A stretch of DNA of 7,627 nt from NCBI GenBank assembly GCA_003543635.1, contig DNAE01000132.1:1-7627 (forward strand), in the 5' to 3' direction. The stretch is from Clostridiales bacterium (GTDB taxonomy: Bacteria > Bacillota > Clostridia > Saccharofermentanales > Saccharofermentanaceae). Every line of letters begins with the position of its first letter. The stretch's first letter is position 1. The notes beneath the pieces are model-generated. The model worked only from the letters and a program-made list of their open reading frames with translations, did no database searches and was not told the DNA's origin. The position numbers and the translations under genes were made by a program. Below are positions 1-5,310 of the stretch, one piece after another.

Positions 1-25
1 CAATAATCCTATATCGCCCTTATTC

Positions 26-406
26 TTATACTCCTATATCTATCTTATCCCCGTCTGCACTTTCAATATGAATTCCATCCAGTCCGACAGTGACCTCGTC
101 ACCGTCGCTTAATACGTAAGCTTCTCCGTCAGCTATCTGCACGGAATCGCCGTTATCGTTAACGGTAATGCCGTCGCTCAGATCGAATGTGGTAGAGCCG
201 TTGGAGCTCATTATCGTGATCTTGTCCGTGGCGACGTAATCGTTGATGAGCTCCTTGCCCCAGGCGATGCCGTCCGAGAAGGAGACCTCTCCGATCTGCT
301 TCTTTGCGGCGAAGATGAATGTTACTATCGTGACCACCGTCATTATGATGGCAAGGATAAATGCAACCAGTCCCGTGATGAGGGCAGCTATGTCAAATTT
401 CTTCAT
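26..406 (-). CDS. Unrecognised single-pass membrane protein with acidic repetitive outer domain (third gene of PadR operon)
   Basis: I do not recognise a named family for this 126-residue protein. Seen: a start MKKFDIAALI, one long hydrophobic segment at about residues 7-34, then a polar, acidic tail to the end. The tail has an alternating hydrophobic/polar pattern suggesting beta strands, and two similar units, DGITVNDNGDSVQI (78-91) and DGIHIESADGDKIDI (110-124), 32 residues apart. With few positive charges in the tail and a Lys pair at residues 2-3, the N-terminus is probably inside and the tail outside, though an AAKK stretch after the membrane segment weakens this. The ATG at 406 is preferred over an upstream in-frame ATG at 484, because AGGAGG lies 9 bases before it and the longer form would overlap the previous gene by 77 bases. 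It lies one base after the DUF1700 stop (TGATATG). PadR-DUF1700 operons often carry a DUF4097-type beta-rich protein third; this could be a short relative, but that is inference. Confidence 0.8.
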   Translation of the reverse strand: MKKFDIAALITGLVAFILAIIMTVVTIVTFIFAAKKQIGEVSFSDGIAWGKELINDYVATDKITIMSSNGSTTFDLSDGITVNDNGDSVQIADGEAYVLSDGDEVTVGLDGIHIESADGDKIDIGV

Positions 407-407
407 A

Positions 408-977
408 TCAGAATCCCTCCTTCCAGAGCTTCTTGTTCCAGGCGATGTACTTGCCCGTGAGAACGAAGAAGTACTTGGTAACAAGATAGATGAGGACCAG
501 TGTGAAGATTACTACCATAAGGAGGGTTATCGCCAGGCAGATGCCGGGAACGATAAAGTTTCCCATGGCGGGGATCCCGATCACGAGAGCGGCAAGTCCC
601 GTTATGATACCGACCTCGATACTGACGGCTGTTATGATCGCAAAAAGGATCGCCACCCAAACGGGTATTCCCACAAAGAGGTTGAACAGGACAACAAACA
701 TCACGCCTGCGGAGTTATCCTTGGGCTTATCGTTGCTGTTAACGGCGTCGGCATGATCGTTCTTGCGAAGTGCCGAGGGAAGATCTCCTCCCTCCCTGTA
801 TGCCTTGGCAAGTTCCGAAGGGCTTCCCAGCCCCCTGGCGATCTCCTCTTCGCTCTTTCCGGCATTCACGCCTTCGGTGAAGTGTTCGCCTATCTCGTCA
901 AGGATGTCTTTGACGTCTTTATATGACATAAGCCCGAGTTCTGATTCAAGCTTTGCCAGATATTCATTCCTGTTCAT
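408..977 (-). CDS. DUF1700/HAAS-domain membrane protein
   Basis: This is a 189-residue protein in two parts. Residues 1-65 are a helical cytoplasmic domain of the HAAS/DUF1700 type, seen in MNRNEYLAKLESEL, the DEIGEHFTEG block (27-36), the acidic KSEEEIARGLGSP block (41-53) and LAKAY (56-60). A polar linker (about 66-89) leads to a long hydrophobic region (about 91-173) able to form three or four membrane helices, followed by a short basic tail ending WNKKLWKEGF. Family knowledge: HAAS-domain proteins are commonly encoded directly after PadR regulators and are thought to work with them, but their biochemical role is not established. The ATG overlaps the padR stop by four bases (ATGA) and has a full AGGAGG six bases upstream (984-989), so translation is probably coupled to padR. 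A membrane sensor or effector paired with the repressor is my inference. Confidence 0.88.
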   Translation of the reverse strand: MNRNEYLAKLESELGLMSYKDVKDILDEIGEHFTEGVNAGKSEEEIARGLGSPSELAKAYREGGDLPSALRKNDHADAVNSNDKPKDNSAGVMFVVLFNLFVGIPVWVAILFAIITAVSIEVGIITGLAALVIGIPAMGNFIVPGICLAITLLMVVIFTLVLIYLVTKYFFVLTGKYIAWNKKLWKEGF

Positions 978-1288
978 GATATTCCTCCTGTAAGTTTATC
1001 CACGGCCCGGGAGAACTCCCGCCATTCTTGCTTATCGACCTCGAGCCTTGCTCTTCCCTCCGGCGCCAGGTGATAATATTTTCTGGGCGGACCGTTTTGT
1101 GATTCCTTAAGGTATGTCGTAACAAGACCGTCGGATGCCAGCTTCCGGAGTATCGGATAGACCGTTCCGTCAGCCAGTTGAATCAACTTCGACAACTGCT
1201 CTGCCAGATCGTATCCGTAACTGTCGCCCTTATCCAATACCGCCAGTACGCACATATCCAGCACGCCTTTCTTGAACTGACTGTTCAT
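974..1288 (-). CDS. PadR-family transcriptional regulator (small, single wHTH)
   Basis: This 104-residue DNA-binding regulator is of the short PadR type, with little beyond the winged helix. Visible motifs are SYGYDLAEQLSK (23-34), the recognition-helix region LADGTVYPILRKLASDGLV (38-56), and the wing with the typical NGPPRKYYHLAPEGRARL (65-82). A C-terminal helix (about 83-99) would be the dimerisation arm. PadR proteins normally repress their own operon by binding an inverted repeat over the promoter, and exactly such a repeat lies upstream at 1333-1353. The ATG has a purine-rich ribosome binding site (AAAGGAAGG, about 1298-1306). It is the first gene of a three-gene operon with a DUF1700 protein and a small membrane protein. 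The inducing signal cannot be read from the sequence; a cell-envelope signal is plausible from the company it keeps. Family assignment is secure, targets beyond its own operon unknown. Confidence 0.93.
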   Translation of the reverse strand: MNSQFKKGVLDMCVLAVLDKGDSYGYDLAEQLSKLIQLADGTVYPILRKLASDGLVTTYLKESQNGPPRKYYHLAPEGRARLEVDKQEWREFSRAVDKLTGGIS

Positions 1289-1321
1289 TCAGGATCCCCC
1301 TTCCTTTGTATTACGATTCTG

Positions 1322-1350
1322 AATATAACACAGTATTGAACAATATTCAA
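1322..1350 (-). promoter_or_regulatory. Predicted sigma-A promoter of the padR operon
   Basis: On the minus strand, TTGAAT (1345-1350) is followed by exactly 17 bases and then TATATT (1322-1327). TG at 1329-1330 makes an extended -10 (TGTTATATT). Transcription would begin near 1314-1318 and give a leader of about 27-30 bases before the padR ATG. The -35 box lies inside the inverted repeat at 1333-1353, consistent with self-repression. The surrounding bases are AT-rich, unlike the coding regions on either side. Confidence 0.7.
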
Positions 1351-1353
1351 TAC
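1333..1353. promoter_or_regulatory. Probable PadR operator (perfect inverted repeat)
   Basis: GTATTGAA and TTCAATAC form a perfect 8-base inverted repeat separated by five bases. The repeat lies wholly in the padR upstream gap, starting 45 bases before the padR ATG. It covers the -35 box and more than half of the spacer of the predicted padR promoter, so a bound dimer would block RNA polymerase. PadR proteins typically bind AT-rich dyads in this arrangement; binding by this particular PadR is inferred from position. It is not a terminator in either direction, because no T run follows it. Confidence 0.72.
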
Positions 1354-1396
1354 CCAAAAATAAATAATACCAAACATTGACCGATACCCGAGGATA

Positions 1397-2524
1397 TCAG
1401 TGTTGTTTGGCCTCCATGGAGATGTTCAATATGATCCCGAAGGAAATGTAGTTGACCAGCATGGCCGTTCCTCCCAGGGAGATAAAGGGCAGCGGGATAC
1501 CCGTTATGGGGAGAAGTCCCACGGACATTCCCATATTCTCGATGAAATGGAATGCGAAGGATGCGGCAAGACCCACGACTATGAAGGAATAGGATTTTCG
1601 AGAGGTACGGGACGCAACGTAAAGGCACCGGCACAGGAAGAAGAACGCCAGGATGACCACGGCGGTGGTGCCGATGAATCCCAGGTGCTCGGAGATGGCG
1701 GAGTAAACGAAGTCACTCTCCTTAACGGGAACCTTGATGAGGACGCCCGTGTCGTTACCCGTGAGGCCCCCCGATGCAATAGCCGCCTTGGACTGGACCA
1801 GGTTGAACTCCGACGCGGGGTCGGCGCCCTCGAAGACCTGGGAGAGGATCCTCCTCTTCTGATAGTCCTTAAGGTAGAACCTCCAGACGAAGGGTATGCC
1901 GATAACGATGACACCCGAGGCGCCCAGGAGGAAGTATCTGTATTTCATTCCCCAAACGAAAAGTATGCATACGAAGGAGAACACGATTACCATGGCCGTT
2001 CCGAAGTCGGGCTGGTGGAAGATGAGCAGCATGGGAGGTCCGTAGATGAGGGCCAGGTAGAGCACGCCCCGGCGGAGGGTGATCCTCTTGTCCGCCATTC
2101 TCTCGAAGATGTCGGCGGCCGCCATGACGAGGCCTATCTTTGCAAGCTCACTGGGCTGGAAGTTACCGATGACCGGAAGGTTGAGCCAGGAGTCGGCGCC
2201 CCACTTCCAGGTGAGGTCGTAACCGTCGATGGGACAAAGACATAGCAGGAACAGCGCGACGCCGTAGATGGCCCAGCCGATCATCCACATGAAGTTCGTA
2301 TCCAAAAGGCATATGATCAGCGTGATGACGATCCCCAGGATCGCGGCGACTATCTGCCTGTAGAGGTTTCCCGGGTAGGCATCGTATCCCACCGCGAGCA
2401 CCTTACTCAATACGTAAAGTCCGATCACGGTCAAAAGGAATATGGGGACTATGAGATAATAGTCCACCGTCCTGAAATAATTGGCACTCCTGAGCCTTTC
2501 GATACCGGACTTGTTACCGGGCAT
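1397..2524 (-). CDS. rodA: RodA-type SEDS peptidoglycan glycosyltransferase
   Basis: This 375-residue integral membrane protein belongs to the RodA/FtsW/SpoVE (SEDS) family, with about ten predicted membrane helices and the usual length. SEDS enzymes polymerise lipid II into glycan strands with a partner class B penicillin-binding protein. Seen: RTVDYYLIVP at the start of helix 1 (18-27), WLNLP (113-117), FQPSELAKIG (122-131), QPDFGTAM (171-178), the extracellular-loop motif ESDFVYSAISEHLGFIG (269-285) whose Asp271 matches the essential SEDS aspartate, and TGIPLPFISLGGTAML (341-356). Most relatives have Tyr in PFISYGG; here position 350 is Leu. RodA is preferred over FtsW from overall resemblance and length, but SpoVE/FtsW paralogues cannot be excluded. 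The ATG overlaps the lgt stop by one base (TAATG), with GGAGAAG upstream inside lgt. No penicillin-binding protein or mreBCD gene is nearby. It is the last gene before the padR regulatory gap. Confidence 0.9.
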   Translation of the reverse strand: MPGNKSGIERLRSANYFRTVDYYLIVPIFLLTVIGLYVLSKVLAVGYDAYPGNLYRQIVAAILGIVITLIICLLDTNFMWMIGWAIYGVALFLLCLCPIDGYDLTWKWGADSWLNLPVIGNFQPSELAKIGLVMAAADIFERMADKRITLRRGVLYLALIYGPPMLLIFHQPDFGTAMVIVFSFVCILFVWGMKYRYFLLGASGVIVIGIPFVWRFYLKDYQKRRILSQVFEGADPASEFNLVQSKAAIASGGLTGNDTGVLIKVPVKESDFVYSAISEHLGFIGTTAVVILAFFFLCRCLYVASRTSRKSYSFIVVGLAASFAFHFIENMGMSVGLLPITGIPLPFISLGGTAMLVNYISFGIILNISMEAKQH

Positions 2525-3429
2525 TACTTCTTCTCCGCTACTGCCTTCTTGCCGGTAGTCTTATTGTCGAGATCGAGCACCCACTGCGGAAGGTCTTCCC
2601 TTGCGATGTCCTTGGTGTGGGCAACGGCGATATAGATGAGGCCGGTGAGCACGAGGACAAGGGACAGGACCTGACTGGTCCGAAGATCCGTATTGGCAAT
2701 GTAAAGGGAATCGGTGCGGAGGCCCTCGATGAGGAATCTTACCGCTCCGTAAAGGATCATGTAGACACTGGTGGTCTCGAAGGCGTACTTGCTCCTCTTC
2801 CTCACATAAAGGAGGATAAAGAATAATAATACATTAAATAAAGATTCATAAAGGAATGTGGGATGGACCGGCATGGAGGGATCCAGGTTCGGGCAGTGAC
2901 TGGACAGATACGAGGATACTTCGGAGCTGGTCATTCCCCAGGGAAGGGACGTGGTGGTACCGAAGGCCTCCTGGTTGAAGAAGTTGCCCCAGCGGCCGAT
3001 GGCCTGACCCAGCGGGATATAGACGATGCAGTAATCGGCGCAGGTGGAAAAGGGGATCTTCTTGATCCTAAGCATAATGAAGGCTCCGAGGAAGGCGCCG
3101 ATGATGCCGCCGTAAACGGCAAGGCCGCCGGATCTCGTATCGAAGATCCTCTTAAGGTCGGCGGAATAGTAGCTCCATTCGCAGAGGACGTAGTAGAGTC
3201 TCGCGCCCACGATGGCGGAGGGGATCGACACGATCATGATGTCGTAGATGAGATCCTTGGCGAACTTATTCTTATGCGCGTGCTTCAGTGCGAGGAGGAC
3301 ACAGACGATCATGGCAGTCGCTATGATCAGTCCGTACCAATAAACTTCAAAATTTCCTATCTTGAAGGCGACGGGGCTTACGTTGAAATGAAGCCCGAGG
3401 CCGGGAAAGCTTACTTCTGTCTTATCCAT
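2524..3429 (-). CDS. lgt: Phosphatidylglycerol-prolipoprotein diacylglyceryl transferase
   Basis: Lgt moves diacylglycerol from phosphatidylglycerol onto the lipobox cysteine of prolipoproteins, the first step of bacterial lipoprotein maturation, in the cytoplasmic membrane. The 301-residue protein has about seven membrane segments and the family signature GRWGNFFNQEAFG (145-157). It also shows VYWYGL (29-34), GARLYYVL (75-82), GGLAVYGGIIGA (101-112), HPTFLYES (189-196) and YGAVRFLIEGLR (227-238). Arg146, Tyr227 and Arg231 appear to match the essential E. coli Arg143, Tyr235 and Arg239. Tyr106 sits where E. coli has His103. The hydrophilic tail (about 271-301, Lys-rich at the end) is a little longer than usual. 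The ATG follows the ribF stop by 26 bases, with AAAAGGA as ribosome binding site. It is tightly coupled to rodA downstream. The ribF/lgt junction and a possible promoter there suggest some independence from the translation operon. Confidence 0.97.
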   Translation of the reverse strand: MDKTEVSFPGLGLHFNVSPVAFKIGNFEVYWYGLIIATAMIVCVLLALKHAHKNKFAKDLIYDIMIVSIPSAIVGARLYYVLCEWSYYSADLKRIFDTRSGGLAVYGGIIGAFLGAFIMLRIKKIPFSTCADYCIVYIPLGQAIGRWGNFFNQEAFGTTTSLPWGMTSSEVSSYLSSHCPNLDPSMPVHPTFLYESLFNVLLFFILLYVRKRSKYAFETTSVYMILYGAVRFLIEGLRTDSLYIANTDLRTSQVLSLVLVLTGLIYIAVAHTKDIAREDLPQWVLDLDNKTTGKKAVAEKK

Positions 3430-3455
3430 TACCGATCATCCTTTTCAAGAGATTT

Positions 3456-4397
3456 TCAAGATATCATACCACTTTCGGTAAGATATGTCTTTGCCTGTTC
3501 CTTATTTCTTTCCACTTCCGCCATGAGGTCCTCCTTCGAGGGGAAGGCAACCTCCGGGCGGAGGAACTTGAGGAGCTCCACCCTTATGAAGGCTCCGTAG
3601 ATATCATCGTCGAAGTCGAAGATGAAGGTCTCCGCAAGGGGTTCTTTCACATCCTCCACCGTGGGACGCAGGCCCACGTTCGTCACTCCGTAAAACGTTG
3701 TTTTACCCAAAGTGACCCTGGAGACGTATACTCCCCTGGCCACCACGATCTTATCGGCGGGGATATTAAGGTTCGCCGTGGGAAAGCCCAACTGTCTTCC
3801 CAGGCCCTTTCCCCTTGAGACTATCCCCTCGTAGAAGAAGGGCCGTCCGCCGGAAAGCTCCGTAAAGGTCACGGCATCACCGCTCCTTAAACACTCCTTC
3901 ATCCAGGTGGAAGAGATCCTTCTTTTATCCTCCCCCATGCACTTGGCGGGGATCACCTTGAGCACTATATCCTGCTTTCCGCAAAGCTCCCCGAGAAGGG
4001 CGGTATCCCCCCGGGCATCCTTGCCGAAGCTGTAATCGTCCCCTGATAAAAGGAGGACACTGTTGAGTTTCCTTCTCAATATGTCATCAAAGAACTCCTC
4101 CGGGGAGATATCCTTCACCTTCTCGAAGTCCATGACCAGCATCTCGTCCACCCCTTCGGCGGACAGGATATCAAGTCTCTCGTTCAGTGTGGTTATGCAG
4201 ATGCCGTTATCCTTGGGAAAGTTCATGAAGGTCATGACGGTGGAACGAAGGCCGTTCTTCTTCGCGAACTTCACCGTCTTCCTGATGATATCCAGATGTC
4301 CCCTGTGCATACCGTCAAAGAAGCCCAGGGCCACGGCTCTGCCGTAGGGCATGAATTCCAGTGTATCGGTATAGACTTTCACCGTCTTCTCATCCAT
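3456..4397 (-). CDS. ribF: Bifunctional riboflavin kinase / FAD synthetase
   Basis: RibF phosphorylates riboflavin to FMN and adenylylates FMN to FAD in the cytoplasm. The 313-residue protein has the normal two-domain length. The N-terminal adenylyltransferase domain (about 15-180) shows ALGFFDGMHRGH (23-34, nucleotidyltransferase HxGH), GDDYSFGKDARGD (119-131) and ISSTWMKECLRSGD (161-174). The C-terminal kinase domain (about 183-310) shows GKGLGRQLGFPTANL (196-210) with the Thr207/Asn209 pair, RGVYVSRV (221-228), NVGLRPTV (240-247), and AETFIFDFDDDIYG (255-268) with Glu256 as the probable catalytic base. One oddity is TFMNFP (56-61), where the family usually has TFxxHP, so Phe60 replaces His. 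The ATG overlaps the end of truB by eight bases; the AGGATG ribosome binding site lies about ten bases upstream inside truB. Its place after truB is classical for Firmicutes, but rpsO does not follow. Confidence 0.96.
   Translation of the reverse strand: MDEKTVKVYTDTLEFMPYGRAVALGFFDGMHRGHLDIIRKTVKFAKKNGLRSTVMTFMNFPKDNGICITTLNERLDILSAEGVDEMLVMDFEKVKDISPEEFFDDILRRKLNSVLLLSGDDYSFGKDARGDTALLGELCGKQDIVLKVIPAKCMGEDKRRISSTWMKECLRSGDAVTFTELSGGRPFFYEGIVSRGKGLGRQLGFPTANLNIPADKIVVARGVYVSRVTLGKTTFYGVTNVGLRPTVEDVKEPLAETFIFDFDDDIYGAFIRVELLKFLRPEVAFPSKEDLMAEVERNKEQAKTYLTESGMIS
3463..3491 (-). promoter_or_regulatory. Candidate internal promoter for lgt-rodA
   Basis: On the minus strand, AAGACA (3486-3491) is followed by a 17-base spacer and TATGAT (3463-3468). 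These match the sigma-A consensus at four of six and five of six positions. The predicted start would be about 27 bases before the lgt ATG. The elements lie within the last codons of ribF, just upstream of the widest gap among the upstream genes. The -35 box is weak and such matches can occur by chance, so this is a candidate only. Confidence 0.35.
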
Positions 4398-5310
4398 TTG
4401 TCAAAAGCATCCTGTCTATTCTCATTATGTCGCCGTCCCGGCGGAGCACCGCCACGGTCTGTCCCTTATAAACGGCGTGGTAAAGTATCCCTTCGGAAGT
4501 TCCCTCGACGGCCTCTATCTTGCGGCCCAGGGAAACATCCTTCCTTTGATCTTCCGTAAGCTCCGTCTTCTCCATTCCGTAAAGGGCCCATTCCCTTCCC
4601 TTGATAAAGGAAAGGTCACCCTTGTCGCAAAGGGAAGAAAGCTGTTCCTCGGTCAGTGCATCCTCCACTCGGAAGGGACCCACGGAGGTCCTCCTGAGCA
4701 TTACGGCGTGGGCTCCGAATCCCGTGATCCTCCCCGCTTCATCGCAGAGGGATCTGATATAGGTTCCCTTGGAGCACTTCGTATGGAACACCACGTGTAT
4801 GCCGTCTTCCCCTTCTTTTATGCTCCGGATCTCCAGATCGTATATCTTCACCCCGTGGGGCTTAAGCTCCGGATCGAGGCCTTCCCTGGCAAGTTCATAG
4901 GCCTTCCTTCCGTCTATCTTCTTGGCGGAATACTTGGGGGGCATCTGCTCCGTTATCTTAGAGACCTGATCAAAGGCCTCTCTTATGGAAGCGTAGTCCG
5001 TCTCCCGAAGGGCACGGAGCTCCTCCTTATCCGGAAGCCTTCCTCCCGTCACGGTACCGTCCTTGTCCTGGGTGTCGGTCTTTGCACCGAAAAGGGCCTC
5101 GCACAGGTAGGATTTATCCCAATCCTCGCTATAGCGCAAAACCTTCAGGGCATCCCCGACGAATATGGGGAGAAGCCCCGTGGCAAAGGGATCCAGGGTA
5201 CCGTGGTGCCCCACTTTCTTCGTCTGAAGGAGCCTCTTTATAAAGGAATCCGAGGCCATGGAGGTTATACCGGGCTTCTTGTCCAGCAATATGATACCGT
5301 TAAGGCTCAT
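4390..5310 (-). CDS. truB: tRNA pseudouridine(55) synthase TruB
   Basis: TruB converts uridine 55 in the T-loop of most tRNAs to pseudouridine and also acts as a tRNA folding chaperone. The 306-residue protein is of normal length. The N-terminus NGIILLDKKPGITS (4-17) and the catalytic motif VGHHGTLDPFATGLLP (33-48) with nucleophile Asp40 are intact. Also seen are the KSYLCEALFGAKTDTQD segment (66-82, Tyr68 matching the conserved active-site Tyr), MPPKYSAKKIDGRKAYELAREG (starting at 123), and CSKGTYIRSLCDEAG (179-193) with the conserved Arg186. A small C-terminal PUA-like domain occupies about 235-306. The ATG overlaps the nrnA stop by four bases (ATGA). Its ribosome binding site is poor (ACGGGG), so expression probably relies on translational coupling. 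It lies between nrnA and ribF as in many Firmicutes. Confidence 0.97.
   Translation of the reverse strand: MSLNGIILLDKKPGITSMASDSFIKRLLQTKKVGHHGTLDPFATGLLPIFVGDALKVLRYSEDWDKSYLCEALFGAKTDTQDKDGTVTGGRLPDKEELRALRETDYASIREAFDQVSKITEQMPPKYSAKKIDGRKAYELAREGLDPELKPHGVKIYDLEIRSIKEGEDGIHVVFHTKCSKGTYIRSLCDEAGRITGFGAHAVMLRRTSVGPFRVEDALTEEQLSSLCDKGDLSFIKGREWALYGMEKTELTEDQRKDVSLGRKIEAVEGTSEGILYHAVYKGQTVAVLRRDGDIMRIDRMLLTNG

Noticed and set aside
1..25. A terminator or further gene after the small membrane protein
   Set aside because: Only 25 bases remain; they show a short repeat of GATATAGGA relative to the gene end but nothing that supports a feature.
407..484. N-terminal extension of the small membrane protein to the ATG at 484
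   Set aside because: The extension is Ser/Arg-rich, lies inside the DUF1700 gene and lacks a good ribosome binding site. The ATG at 406 has AGGAGG at the right distance and places a membrane segment at the N-terminus.
243..926. Plus-strand open frame (227 codons) opposite the DUF1700 gene
   Set aside because: It overlaps two minus-strand genes with strong ribosome binding sites and coupled starts, and its translation resembles no family.
1289..1396. A non-coding RNA or riboswitch in the padR upstream gap
   Set aside because: The gap is only 108 bases and is explained by promoter, operator and a short leader; no riboswitch-like conserved core is visible.
1383..1398. Possible terminator hairpin at the rodA stop (GATATC / GGTATC)
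   Set aside because: The stem has only six pairs including one G-U and is not followed directly by a T run; the T-rich stretch begins about 16 bases later. Read-through from rodA into the padR operon remains possible.
1400..2245. Plus-strand open frame (281 codons) opposite rodA
   Set aside because: Highly charged, low-complexity translation typical of an antisense shadow; the SEDS gene on the other strand explains the stretch.
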